Of a stretch of 6,514 bases of DNA, positions 1 to 6,514 are shown in pieces; position 1 is the stretch's first letter, and the number at the start of each line of letters is the position of its first letter. Source of the DNA: an uncultured Peptostreptococcaceae bacterium (GTDB taxonomy: Bacteria; Bacillota; Clostridia; Peptostreptococcales; Anaerovoracaceae); the NCBI GenBank assembly GCA_905236895.1, contig CAJOQI010000012.1:1-6514 (forward strand), given 5' to 3'. The notes under the pieces are model-generated. The model had not been told where the DNA came from. It did not search any database and worked only from the letters and a program-made list of their open reading frames with translations. A program made the translations under genes and the position numbers.

Positions 1-2
1 CC

Positions 3-20
3 TAAAAAGGGCTCTTTTTA
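3..20 (+). terminator. Possible end of an upstream gene's terminator (cut by window edge)
   Basis: The bases GGGCTC followed directly by TTTTTA look like the 3' arm and U-tract of a Rho-independent terminator. The 5' arm (expected GAGCC(C)) would lie just outside the window. Inside the window the same bases form a small perfect inverted repeat, TAAAAAG-GGCT-CTTTTTA, which alone would be a weak AU-rich hairpin. If it is a terminator, it separates this operon from whatever lies upstream. The call rests on half a structure. Confidence 0.33.
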
Positions 21-42
21 TCTATTAAACCTATGGTATAGT
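15..42 (+). promoter_or_regulatory. Candidate upstream promoter (extended -10 TGGTATAGT)
   Basis: TATAGT at 37-42 matches the sigma-A -10 consensus in five of six positions and is preceded by TGG at 34-36, giving an extended -10. The -35 region is poor: TTTTTA at 15-20, with a 16-base spacer, matches only three of six positions and overlaps the possible terminator. An extended -10 can partly compensate for a weak -35. This would be a secondary start for tig with a leader of roughly 105 bases. Confidence 0.35.
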
Positions 43-70
43 TTACTTTAATACCTTTTGGTGGTAAAAT
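42..70 (+). promoter_or_regulatory. Likely main sigma-A promoter of the tig operon
   Basis: A -35 element TTTACT at 42-47 (four of six to TTGACA) is separated by exactly 17 bases from TAAAAT at 65-70 (five of six to TATAAT). TGG at 62-64 makes this an extended -10. Transcription would begin near 75-78, leaving a leader of about 78 bases that contains the hairpin at 81-110. No other comparably good promoter was seen before the short intergenic gaps, so the whole cluster could be read from here. No CIRCE or CtsR-type operator overlaps it. Confidence 0.6.
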
Positions 71-80
71 TATAAGCTGG

Positions 81-110
81 TACAGGCTTTTTTGGGTATA
101 AAAACCTGTA
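81..110 (+). promoter_or_regulatory. Leader-RNA hairpin upstream of tig
   Basis: TACAGG (81-86) pairs perfectly with CCTGTA (105-110), and TTTTT (88-92) pairs with AAAAA (100-104). The only interruption is a single bulged C at 87, and a seven-base loop lies at 93-99. It falls inside the leader predicted from the 42-70 promoter, close to the RNA 5' end and about 26 bases before the Shine-Dalgarno sequence. It lacks a following U-tract, so it is not an intrinsic terminator. It could stabilise the transcript or be a protein-binding site. No known riboswitch or T-box features were seen. The pairing is seen in the sequence; the function is unknown. Confidence 0.5.
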
Positions 111-136
111 AAGAGAAAGATAGACAATTATAGTTT

Positions 137-143
137 AGGAGGA
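137..143 (+). promoter_or_regulatory. Ribosome binding site of tig
   Basis: AGGAGGA is a full-strength Shine-Dalgarno sequence lying 11 bases before the ATG at 155. The spacing is slightly longer than the usual 5-9, but no other start codon lies between them. The protein begun at 155 has its ribosome-docking loop at the expected residue positions, so the site confirms this start. Confidence 0.8.
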
Positions 144-154
144 AATATATAACT

Positions 155-1579
155 ATGAAAACAAATCTCATATCTAAGGAAAACAACAGAGCCAATTTCA
201 CCATGGATTTCACTGCGGAGGAGTTCGAAAGCGCTGTTATCGAAGCATATAAGCAGACCAAGGATCAGTTCAGAATCGATGGCTTCAGAAAGGGTAAAGC
301 TCCAAGAAGCGTAATCGAGAGAAACTACGGCGAGAACGTATTCTTTGAGGATGCTATCAATGGACTTTTCAGAACAGGTTATCCTACGGCTCTCAAGGAA
401 CTTGGACTTGAGGTTATCGATATGCCCAAGGCTGACTTCAGCGAAGTAGGAAAGGGCAAACCCTTAACCGTAACCATTGATGTACCTATCTATCCGGTAG
501 TTGAAGTAAAGGACTATAAGGGTGTTAAGGTGGAGAAGGCAGATAGCACCATCAGCGAAGAAATGGTTGATAGTGATCTGGAAACCCTTCAGAACAGAAA
601 TGCCCGCATGGTAGTTGCGGAGAGACCTGTACAGGAAGGAGATACCATCTACTTCGATTATGCCGGCTTTGTTGGTGAAGAACAGTTCGAGGGAGGAACG
701 GCTGAGAACGCCACTCTAAAAATCGGTTCCGGACAGTTTATCCCCGGATTTGAGGATCAGCTGGTTGGAGCAAAGGCAGGAGAAGAGGTTGAGGTAAAGG
801 TAACCTTCCCGGAGACCTATCATTCGGAAAAGCTGGCAGGCCAGGACGCAGTTTTCAAATGCAAGATTCACGAAGTAAAGGAAGAGCAGCTTCCCAAGCT
901 TGATGATGAGTTTGCCATGGATGTAAGCGAATTCGATACCCTTAAGGAACTTAGAGAAGATACAAGAAAGAGACTTCAGGAAACTGCCGATCATAGGGCG
1001 GAAAATGACGCAAAGGACAAGATGATCGATACAATCGCTGAAGCCAACCCCATTGATGTACCCCAGGTAATGGTTGAGGATGAGGTTAACGAAATGATCA
1101 GAGGTATGGATCAGCAGATGAGATACCAGGGCCTTACAATAGATCAGTATGTTCAGTTTACCGGCGTTACCATGGAAGACTTCCGCAAGGAGATGGAAGA
1201 AGAAGCAAAGAAGAGAGTTGCTTCCAGAATTATCCTTAGATCAATCGGAGCAAAGGAAAAAATCGAGATTACAGAGGAAGATGTGGAGAAGGAACTTTCT
1301 CGCATGGCTGAAGTATATAAGATGGACCTGGATGGAATCAAAGACCTGATCGGCGAAGACAATATGGAATACTTCAAGAAGGATATTATGATTACCAAGG
1401 TAATCAATTATCTCTATGACAATGCCAAGGTTTCCGTTGTAAAGCCTGAAAAGAAGACAACAAAGAAAGCTGCAGAAAAGACAGAAAAGAAGCCTACCGA
1501 GAAGAAGGCTGCAGAAAAGAAAGCAAGCGAGAAGAAGACTACCACCAAGAAGACAAAGAAAGAGAAGGATGAAGAATAA
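155..1579 (+). CDS. tig: Trigger factor, ribosome-associated chaperone and peptidyl-prolyl isomerase
   Basis: Trigger factor binds the large ribosomal subunit at the exit tunnel and shields nascent chains; it also has proline cis-trans isomerase activity (family knowledge). The 474-residue product shows the three family domains. The N-terminal ribosome-binding domain (about 1-115) carries the docking loop GFRKGKAP at 43-50, placing F44-R45-K46 at the same numbers as in E. coli. An FKBP-type isomerase domain spans about 160-242, with [11 protein letters not shown] at 191-201 and an AGEE turn near 208. The helical C-terminal chaperone domain covers about 243-428. Residues 429-474 form an extra lysine-rich tail, making the protein some 45 residues longer than the usual 430 or so. 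The start at 155 has a strong SD, and a start at the next ATG (203) would remove part of the ribosome-binding domain. The TAA stop overlaps the clpP start by one base. It is the first gene of the operon. Confidence 0.97.
   Translation: MKTNLISKENNRANFTMDFTAEEFESAVIEAYKQTKDQFRIDGFRKGKAPRSVIERNYGENVFFEDAINGLFRTGYPTALKELGLEVIDMPKADFSEVGKGKPLTVTIDVPIYPVVEVKDYKGVKVEKADSTISEEMVDSDLETLQNRNARMVVAERPVQEGDTIYFDYAGFVGEEQFEGGTAENATLKIGSGQFIPGFEDQLVGAKAGEEVEVKVTFPETYHSEKLAGQDAVFKCKIHEVKEEQLPKLDDEFAMDVSEFDTLKELREDTRKRLQETADHRAENDAKDKMIDTIAEANPIDVPQVMVEDEVNEMIRGMDQQMRYQGLTIDQYVQFTGVTMEDFRKEMEEEAKKRVASRIILRSIGAKEKIEITEEDVEKELSRMAEVYKMDLDGIKDLIGEDNMEYFKKDIMITKVINYLYDNAKVSVVKPEKKTTKKAAEKTEKKPTEKKAAEKKASEKKTTTKKTKKEKDEE
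1439..1576 (+). other. Lysine-rich low-complexity C-terminal tail of trigger factor
   Basis: Residues 429-474 of trigger factor contain 19 lysines in 46 residues, mixed with Glu, Thr and Ala, and end in the acidic KDEE. No hydrophobic residue follows V429, so the segment is almost certainly disordered. An AAEK motif recurs 13 codons apart: the 13-base string GCTGCAGAAAAGA appears at 1469-1481 and again at 1508-1520, suggesting internal duplication or strong codon bias. The purine-rich DNA also provides the clpP ribosome-binding signal (AAGGA at 1565-1569). The function of the tail is unknown. Confidence 0.85.
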
Positions 1580-2157
1580 TGGCATATGTACCTTATGTAA
1601 TTGAACAGTCCAGCAGAGGAGAGAGAACCTATGATATTTATTCCCGTCTCCTTAAGGACCGCATTATCTTCCTTGGAGAAGAGATAGACGATTACAACGC
1701 CAATCTTGTTGTGGCTCAGCTCCTTTTCCTGGATGCGGAAGATAGCGGTAAGGATATCAATCTATATATCAACAGTCCAGGCGGCTCCGTAACCGCGGGG
1801 ATGGCCATCTACGATACCATGAACTATATCAAGTCGGATGTATCCACCATCTGCGTTGGTATGGCTGCCAGCATGGGAGCATTCCTCCTTGCTGCGGGAA
1901 CCAAGGGAAAGAGATATTGCCTTCCCAATGCGGAGGTAATGATTCACCAGCCTGCAGGTGGTGCCATGGGCCAGGCCAGCGATATTAGAATCCACGCCGA
2001 CTGGATTATGAAGACTAAGGAAAAGCTGAACAAAATCCTTGCAGAGAATACAGGGAAGAAGCTTTCGGTCATTGAAAAGGATACGGATAGAGATAATTTC
2101 ATGAGCGCTCAAGAAGCCAGGGAATATGGCCTTATTGACGCCGTAATAGAAAGATAG
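1579..2157 (+). CDS. clpP: ATP-dependent Clp protease, proteolytic subunit ClpP
   Basis: ClpP forms a cytoplasmic double-heptamer barrel that cuts proteins fed in by ClpX or other Clp ATPases. The 192-residue product matches the family's usual 190-200. The serine-protease triad is S98 (in GMAASMGAF), H123 (in MIHQP) and D172 (in DTDRDNF), the same numbers as in Staphylococcus aureus ClpP. The oxyanion-hole segment INSPGGS lies at 64-70, and the glycine-rich handle stretch [10 protein letters not shown] follows the histidine. The N-terminal axial-loop segment is intact, and there is no long propeptide as in E. coli. The ATG shares its A with the tig stop (TAATG), and an AAGGA motif about nine bases upstream within tig acts as SD, so translation is probably coupled to tig. 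clpX follows after 12 bases, as expected for subunits of one machine. Confidence 0.98.
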   Translation: MAYVPYVIEQSSRGERTYDIYSRLLKDRIIFLGEEIDDYNANLVVAQLLFLDAEDSGKDINLYINSPGGSVTAGMAIYDTMNYIKSDVSTICVGMAASMGAFLLAAGTKGKRYCLPNAEVMIHQPAGGAMGQASDIRIHADWIMKTKEKLNKILAENTGKKLSVIEKDTDRDNFMSAQEAREYGLIDAVIER

Positions 2158-2169
2158 TGTGAAATAAAA
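2158..2169 (+). promoter_or_regulatory. Weak or absent Shine-Dalgarno before clpX
   Basis: The 12 bases between clpP and clpX (TGTGAAATAAAA) contain no AGGAG-like sequence. The best anti-SD match is GTGA at 2159-2162 region (G-T-G-A), and the end of clpP adds only AAGATAG. The clpX start is nonetheless secure, because the protein opens directly into the conserved zinc-binding domain. Initiation is most likely by ribosomes terminating on clpP a few bases upstream, which would couple ClpX output to ClpP. Confidence 0.5.
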
Positions 2170-3414
2170 ATGGCAAAAAAGAATAATGGTGAAAACGAAA
2201 AACTCTGCTGCTCATTCTGCGGCAAGCCCCAGGATGCGGTAAAGAGGCTGATTGCAGGTCCCGGCGTATATATCTGTGATGAATGCGTGGATATGTGCAA
2301 CGATCTTATCGGTCGTGCCGGCCTTGCTCCTCTGGGAGAGGAAGGAGAGGAGGAACCTCTCTTCAATCTTCCCAAGCCTAAAGAGATTTTTGATTTTCTT
2401 TCTGATTATGTAATAGGTCAGGACAGAGCCAAAAGAGCTCTTTCCGTGGCTGTTTACAATCACTATAAGAGAATAAGCGATACAAGCAAAGATGCCATAA
2501 ACGATGTTGAACTTCAGAAAAGCAATATCGTTATGGTGGGACCAACCGGAAGTGGTAAGACTTTGATTGCCCAGTCTTTGGCCAAGATTCTTGACGTTCC
2601 CTTTGCCATTGCCGACGCCACCGCTTTAACGGAGGCAGGCTATGTAGGGGAGGATGTTGAGAATATTTTGCTTAGACTGATTCAAGCGGCCAACTACGAT
2701 ATTGAGAAGGCCCAGATGGGAATCATCTATGTGGATGAGATAGATAAGATTGCCCGCAAGTCAGACAACCCATCCATTACGAGGGATGTAAGCGGCGAGG
2801 GAGTGCAGCAGGCTCTTCTTAAGATTCTTGAAGGAACCGTTGCCAATGTTCCGCCCCAGGGTGGAAGAAAGCATCCTCATCAGGAGTTTATACAATTCGA
2901 CACCAGCAATGTGCTCTTTATTTGTGGTGGTGCCTTTGATGGACTGGATACCATTATCCAGAGAAGAATGGGCGAAAGGGTAATCGGTTTCAATTCCGAT
3001 TCGGAAATAATAGACGCAGATGGAAGTAGCCCGTTGGAGCATATTCAGTCTGAGGATCTTCTTAAGTTCGGACTCATTCCCGAATTTATCGGAAGACTTC
3101 CGGTGGTTGTTACTTTGGATGAACTGGACGAGGATTCATTAAAGAGAATCATGACCGAGCCTAAAAACGCTTTGGTTAAGCAATATAAGAAGCTCTTCGC
3201 CTACGACGGAGTGGAACTTGAAATCAGCGAAGGTGCCATTGACGCCATTGCCAAACTGGCTATCGAAAAGAAGACCGGGGCAAGAGGCCTAAGAAGCATC
3301 TTTGAAAAAACCATGAGCGATATCATGTTTGAAATCCCATCCAGAAAAGATGTAAAGAAATGCATCGTCACCGAGAATACGGTACTTAAGGGACAGAAAC
3401 CCAAATTGGCTTAG
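2170..3414 (+). CDS. clpX: ATP-dependent Clp protease, ATP-binding subunit ClpX
   Basis: ClpX is the hexameric AAA+ unfoldase that recognises substrates such as ssrA-tagged proteins and threads them into ClpP. The 414-residue product is of normal length. The N-terminal zinc-binding domain has C14-x2-C17 and C36-x2-C39. The AAA+ module shows Walker A GPTGSGKT (124-131), pore-1 loop GYVG (158-161 region), Walker B IIYVDEID (185-192, E190 catalytic), the RKH pore loop (233-235), the arginine finger in FIGRLP (R309) and sensor 2 in GARGLR (370-375). The ClpP-docking loop IGF is present at 272-274, which supports a working ClpXP with the gene just upstream. The start has a poor SD and lies 12 bases after clpP. 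lon follows after 19 bases with no terminator between. All key residues are present. Confidence 0.98.
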   Translation: MAKKNNGENEKLCCSFCGKPQDAVKRLIAGPGVYICDECVDMCNDLIGRAGLAPLGEEGEEEPLFNLPKPKEIFDFLSDYVIGQDRAKRALSVAVYNHYKRISDTSKDAINDVELQKSNIVMVGPTGSGKTLIAQSLAKILDVPFAIADATALTEAGYVGEDVENILLRLIQAANYDIEKAQMGIIYVDEIDKIARKSDNPSITRDVSGEGVQQALLKILEGTVANVPPQGGRKHPHQEFIQFDTSNVLFICGGAFDGLDTIIQRRMGERVIGFNSDSEIIDADGSSPLEHIQSEDLLKFGLIPEFIGRLPVVVTLDELDEDSLKRIMTEPKNALVKQYKKLFAYDGVELEISEGAIDAIAKLAIEKKTGARGLRSIFEKTMSDIMFEIPSRKDVKKCIVTENTVLKGQKPKLA

Positions 3415-3422
3415 GTAACTGA

Positions 3423-3428
3423 AGGGAG
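3423..3428 (+). promoter_or_regulatory. Ribosome binding site of lon
   Basis: AGGGAG lies five bases before the ATG at 3434, in the 19-base gap after clpX. It is a clear SD, unlike that of clpX. It supports this start, since the protein then opens directly into the conserved N-terminal PLRG-x4-FPH segment of Lon. No promoter or terminator is recognisable in the gap, so lon is probably co-transcribed with clpX. Confidence 0.65.
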
Positions 3429-3433
3429 TTAGA

Positions 3434-5887
3434 ATGTCAGATAAAAAGATATACCCATGCGTACCCTTGAGGGGAGTCAATATCTTTCCTCATACCGTGG
3501 TTCATTTTGATATAGGAAGAGATAAGTCCATCAAAGCCTTGGAAACAGCCATGGCTGAGGATAAACTTCTCTTTGTTTCCGCTCAGAAAGATGAGAATAT
3601 TAATATCCCCACCTTTGATGACATCTATAAAATGGGAACCTTGGTAAAGGTTAAACAGATGCTAAAGGTAAGCGGAGATGCAGTGAGAGTGCTGGTCTCC
3701 GGGATTTGTCGTGCAACAATAGACGAGGCCATGCCTGAAGAAAGCTATATGGCCTGCACCTTAAACCTTATGGAAGAGGAAGTCGAGCTGGATGCTCTTT
3801 CCATGGAGGAGCAGGCAGCTCTCAGACTTTTAACCGACAGGTTTATAGAATATACCGCTCTTAACGACCACGTGCCCGATGATACGGTTGATAAGATTTT
3901 GAATGAACAGGAGCCTGAGGCTCTTGTATACAGAATCGCAGCGGAGCTGGATGTAATAGTATCCAGGAAGCAGGATCTTCTGGAGGCTTCTCCCTTTGCC
4001 ATAAGGGTAGAGAAGCTAATAGAACTTCTAACCGCTGAAACTGAAATCGCCAGACTGGAGAAGGAAATTTCCAAGAAGGTAAAGGAAAGCGTGGATAGCA
4101 ATCAGAAGGAGTATTTCCTTAAGGAGAGAATGAAGGCCATCCAAGAAGAACTGGGAGAAGAGGAAAGCGCCGAAGAAGAAGCTCAGCGCTGGCTTGAAAA
4201 GCTGGATGAACTGAAGCTGGATGAAATGATAGACGAGAAGATTCGCAAGGAAATCAAGCGTTTCACCCGTATGGCTCCATCCTCTGCGGAAAGCGGCGTA
4301 ATAAGAACCTATGTGGAAACCCTCCTTGATCTTCCCTGGAGAGAAAGCTCCAAGGTTGTTACCAATCTCAACAAAGCGTCAAAGGTTTTGGAAAGAGACC
4401 ACTACGGCCTTAAGAAGGTGAAGGAGAGGGTGCTGGAATATCTGGCGGTAATTCACCTTACCAAGGAAATCAAAGGCCCCATTCTTTGTTTGGTAGGTCC
4501 TCCGGGAACGGGTAAAACTTCAATCGCTCGCTCCATCGCATCAGCCACGGGAAGAAAGTTCGTAAGAATGTCCCTGGGAGGCGTGAGAGATGAGGCTGAA
4601 ATCAGAGGACACAGAAGAACATATATCGGTGCAATCCCCGGAAGAATCATAACCAGCATCAAAGAAATCGGAGTTAACAATCCGGTCTTCCTCTTTGACG
4701 AGGTTGATAAGCTTGGTGCAGACTATAGAGGAGATCCTTCTTCCGCATTGCTGGAAGTATTGGACCCCGAGCAGAACAAGACCTTTACGGATCACTTCCT
4801 TGAGGTTCCCTTTGATTTGTCAAAGGTTGTATTTATAACCACCGCAAACTCCATCGATACCATTCCAAGGCCGCTTCTTGACAGAATGGAAGTAATCGAG
4901 GTGAGCGGTTACACTGAGGAAGAGAAAGTTAAGATTGCTCAGCAGTATTTGATTCCCAAGAAGGTTAAGGAACACGGACTTAAGAAGGACGGAGTTAAGA
5001 TTACCGAAGCTGCCTTAAGAGATATAATCAATTACTATACCAGGGAGTCCGGTGTAAGAAACCTGGAGAGAAGGATTGCCGATCTTTGCCGAAAGGCGGC
5101 CATGGAAGCTGTAAGCAGCAAGAAAACATCCTTTATGATTTCTCCAAGAAATCTTGACAAATATCTTGGGAAAAAGAAATATCATTACGATATAATAGAA
5201 GGACAGAGCGAGGTAGGAGTTGTTACGGGTATGGCATGGACCCAGGTAGGGGGAGATACCCTCTCCATTGAAACCGTAGTGGTTCCCGGTAGCGGAAAAC
5301 TTTCACTCACAGGTCAGCTTGGAGATGTAATGCAAGAATCCGCCAGAACCGGAGTAAGCTATATCAGATCCATTGCCTCGGAGCTTGAAATCCATAAGGA
5401 TTTCTATAAGGAAAAGGATATGCATATCCACGTTCCGGAAGGAGCGGTTCCAAAGGACGGACCTTCTGCAGGTGTAACCATATTCACTTCTGTTGTATCC
5501 GCCCTTTCGGGAATCCCTGTAAAGAAGGATGTGGCCATGACCGGAGAAATCACTCTCCGTGGAAAGGTCCTTCCTGTTGGAGGAATAAGAGAAAAGGTTT
5601 TGGCTGCCCATAGAGCGGGAATAAGAACCATTCTCCTGCCTAAGGACAATATGGTGGATACGGAAGAGATTCCCGCAAACGTAAGAAAGCAGCTGAAGTT
5701 TGTGCCATTGTCTTTTGCTAAAGAAGTACTGGATATAGCCTTGGACCAGCCAAAGAAGTCCGCTGCAAAAGCTAAGACATCCGGTAAAAATGTTGCCTCT
5801 AAGGCAAAAAAAGAATCAAAGGAAACAAATAGCAAGGAAAAATCCAAAGGCAGCAAGGCCAAGCCTACGAAGAAAGCGGGCAAATAA
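3434..5887 (+). CDS. lon: ATP-dependent Lon protease (LonA type)
   Basis: Lon is a cytoplasmic homohexameric AAA+ serine protease that degrades misfolded and selected regulatory proteins. The 817-residue product has the LonA layout. The N-terminal substrate-binding domain (about 5-200) begins with PCVPLRGVNIFPH. A charged helical segment follows with the hallmark QKEYFLKERMKAIQEELG at 224-241. The AAA+ module has Walker A GPPGTGKT (355-362), Walker B VFLFDEVDK (418-426), sensor-1 N472, arginine finger R484 and sensor-2 R542. The C-terminal protease domain has catalytic S678 in KDGPSAG and K721 in GGIREKVLAA, one position off E. coli S679 and K722. There is no membrane segment, so this is not LonB. 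Residues 772-817 are an added lysine-rich tail, making it longer than E. coli Lon (784). The stop overlaps the ysxC start by one base. Confidence 0.98.
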   Translation: MSDKKIYPCVPLRGVNIFPHTVVHFDIGRDKSIKALETAMAEDKLLFVSAQKDENINIPTFDDIYKMGTLVKVKQMLKVSGDAVRVLVSGICRATIDEAMPEESYMACTLNLMEEEVELDALSMEEQAALRLLTDRFIEYTALNDHVPDDTVDKILNEQEPEALVYRIAAELDVIVSRKQDLLEASPFAIRVEKLIELLTAETEIARLEKEISKKVKESVDSNQKEYFLKERMKAIQEELGEEESAEEEAQRWLEKLDELKLDEMIDEKIRKEIKRFTRMAPSSAESGVIRTYVETLLDLPWRESSKVVTNLNKASKVLERDHYGLKKVKERVLEYLAVIHLTKEIKGPILCLVGPPGTGKTSIARSIASATGRKFVRMSLGGVRDEAEIRGHRRTYIGAIPGRIITSIKEIGVNNPVFLFDEVDKLGADYRGDPSSALLEVLDPEQNKTFTDHFLEVPFDLSKVVFITTANSIDTIPRPLLDRMEVIEVSGYTEEEKVKIAQQYLIPKKVKEHGLKKDGVKITEAALRDIINYYTRESGVRNLERRIADLCRKAAMEAVSSKKTSFMISPRNLDKYLGKKKYHYDIIEGQSEVGVVTGMAWTQVGGDTLSIETVVVPGSGKLSLTGQLGDVMQESARTGVSYIRSIASELEIHKDFYKEKDMHIHVPEGAVPKDGPSAGVTIFTSVVSALSGIPVKKDVAMTGEITLRGKVLPVGGIREKVLAAHRAGIRTILLPKDNMVDTEEIPANVRKQLKFVPLSFAKEVLDIALDQPKKSAAKAKTSGKNVASKAKKESKETNSKEKSKGSKAKPTKKAGK
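5747..5884 (+). other. Lysine-rich low-complexity C-terminal tail of Lon
   Basis: Residues 772-817 hold 17 lysines in 46 residues, with Ser, Ala, Gly, Thr and few acidic residues, resembling histone-H1-like or other nucleic-acid-binding basic tails. The conserved protease domain ends around residue 770. Compared with the trigger factor tail, this one has far fewer Glu residues and more Ser and Gly, so it is more strongly basic and not an obvious copy. Lon proteins are known to bind DNA, and a basic tail could add to that, but this is an inference. The final bases also overlap the ysxC start region. Confidence 0.82.
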
Positions 5888-6486
5888 TGAAGATAGTAAA
5901 ATCCGAACTGGAGCAGGTGGCTGTAAAGCCAAGTCAATATCCGCCGGATGATCTTCCGGAGATTGCCTTTGTTGGTAGATCCAATGTGGGCAAGTCCTCC
6001 TTGCTTAATTATTTGACGGGGCGAAAGAGTCTGGCCAGAGTAAGCGGAAGCCCGGGGAAAACCAGGACAATTAATTTCTACAGAATAAACGATGCCTTTA
6101 GAATCGTGGATTTGCCGGGATATGGCTATGCCAAGGTTTCCAAATCCGTAACCAAGGATTGGGACAAGATGATGGCGGATTTCTTCAATAGCAGAAAGAA
6201 CTTAATCAAGGTTGTTCAGCTGGTTGATATTCGCCACGAGCCAAGCAAATTGGATGTTCAGATGTACGAGTTTCTAAAGCAGTATGAGCTGGACGGAATC
6301 GTATGCGCAACAAAGGCCGACAAGGTTTCGGGAAACGAGAGGCAGAAGAACGTGGCTTTGATAAAGAGAACCCTGGGCCTTGAGAAGGAGGATATACTCA
6401 TTGCCGCATCCGCATTAAAACGCACAGGTGGAGATGAACTCCTCCAAGTGATAGATGATTTGGTGACAGACAGAGAAACAGATTAA
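5887..6486 (+). CDS. ysxC: Ribosome biogenesis GTP-binding protein YsxC (EngB/YihA family)
   Basis: YsxC/EngB is a small TRAFAC-class GTPase needed for late assembly of the 50S ribosomal subunit and essential in many bacteria. The 199-residue product is of usual length and has all G motifs: G1 GRSNVGKSS (30-38), the G2 region SPGKTRTINFY (55-65, with conserved threonines), G3 DLPGYGYAKV (75-84), G4 TKAD (142-145) and G5 SALKRTG (175-181). DLPGYGYA is characteristic of EngB rather than of Era or Der. The ATG shares its A with the lon stop (TAATG). Upstream there is only a mediocre SD-like AAAGCGGG within the lon tail, so translational coupling to lon is likely. The position next to lon is conserved in Firmicutes, including B. 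subtilis. No terminator follows; another likely start lies 14 bases downstream. Confidence 0.97.
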   Translation: MKIVKSELEQVAVKPSQYPPDDLPEIAFVGRSNVGKSSLLNYLTGRKSLARVSGSPGKTRTINFYRINDAFRIVDLPGYGYAKVSKSVTKDWDKMMADFFNSRKNLIKVVQLVDIRHEPSKLDVQMYEFLKQYELDGIVCATKADKVSGNERQKNVALIKRTLGLEKEDILIAASALKRTGGDELLQVIDDLVTDRETD

Positions 6487-6500
6487 GTGACGAGGACAAA

Positions 6501-6514
6501 ATGATTAAGGACAA
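6501..6514 (+). CDS. Probable start of the next operon gene (cut by window end)
   Basis: An ATG at 6501 is preceded by GAGGA (6492-6496), an SD-like sequence at a short four-base spacing, and lies 14 bases after the ysxC stop, the same packing as the other genes. Only four full codons (Met-Ile-Lys-Asp) and two further bases are visible, so the product cannot be named. No hairpin separates it from ysxC, which suggests that the operon continues beyond the window. Confidence 0.45.

Noticed and set aside
52..66. Small inverted repeat TACC-N7-GGTA inside the promoter spacer
   Set aside because: Four-base arms are expected by chance in a region this size. It is too short to call an operator.
70..261. 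63-codon minus-strand frame covering the tig leader
   Set aside because: It overlaps the promoter, hairpin, SD and first codons of tig on the opposite strand and has no sign of family or translation signal. A divergent small protein cannot be excluded but is not supported.
1149..1349. 66-codon + strand frame inside tig
   Set aside because: It is an out-of-frame shadow of the conserved trigger factor C-terminal domain, tryptophan- and arginine-rich, with no SD of its own.
1469..1520. GCTGCAGAAAAGA repeated twice, 39 bases apart, as a possible mobile or tandem repeat element
   Set aside because: It is best explained as coding repetition in the lysine-rich tail. The intervening codons differ and there are no flanking repeats.
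1241..1585. Leucine- and phenylalanine-rich open frame of 114 codons on the minus strand, resembling a membrane protein
   Set aside because: It is the antisense of the lysine/glutamate codons at the end of tig (AAG and GAA read backwards give CTT and TTC), so its hydrophobicity is an artefact. No promoter or SD supports it.
4378..4395. GTCAAAGG strings in lon (also near 4817) recalling CtsR half-sites
   Set aside because: They are single half-sites inside coding sequence with no tandem second heptad at the required spacing, and not near a promoter.
5404..5937. 177-codon minus-strand open frame opposite the lon end and ysxC start
   Set aside because: It is fully antisense to two well-supported conserved genes and has no recognisable domain. 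Its hydrophobic stretch again reflects reversed lysine codons.
6487..6504. GTG at 6487 as an alternative start for the next gene
   Set aside because: This frame reaches TGA after five codons, so the ATG at 6501 is the only usable start seen.

Overview
The window carries an almost complete protein-quality-control operon, read entirely on the + strand: trigger factor (tig), the ClpP peptidase, its unfoldase partner ClpX, the Lon protease, and the ribosome-assembly GTPase YsxC (also called EngB or YihA). The last 14 bases probably hold the start of one more gene. The order tig-clpP-clpX-lon-ysxC, moderate GC content, AGA-rich arginine codons and SD-led starts fit a Firmicute of the class Clostridia, possibly Lachnospiraceae. 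That placement is an inference from gene order and general sequence character, not from a search. Bacillus subtilis keeps clpP elsewhere and has a lonB between clpX and lonA. Here clpP sits inside the cluster and there is no lonB.

Bases 1-154 are the only non-coding stretch of any size. They hold the possible 3' half of an upstream terminator, two promoter-like elements each with an extended -10 (TGG-TATAGT and TGG-TAAAAT), a predicted 11-bp leader hairpin at 81-110, and the tig Shine-Dalgarno sequence. I found no CIRCE (HrcA) or CtsR operator, so nothing visible ties the operon to the classical heat-shock repressors.

Bases 155-6486 are five tightly packed genes. tig/clpP and lon/ysxC overlap by one base (TAATG). 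clpP/clpX are 12 bases apart and clpX/lon 19 bases apart. All five proteins look intact, with their key catalytic or nucleotide-binding residues present. Trigger factor receives nascent chains at the ribosome exit tunnel. ClpXP and Lon degrade tagged or misfolded proteins. YsxC acts in large-subunit maturation. The cluster therefore spans ribosome assembly, co-translational folding and proteolysis.

The most notable deviation is that both trigger factor and Lon end in a lysine-rich, low-complexity tail of about 46 residues beyond the conserved fold. These are also the two genes whose stop codons overlap the next start codon. Apart from this the region looks like a conserved core housekeeping locus. 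I see no mobile element, CRISPR array, RNA gene or new multi-gene system.
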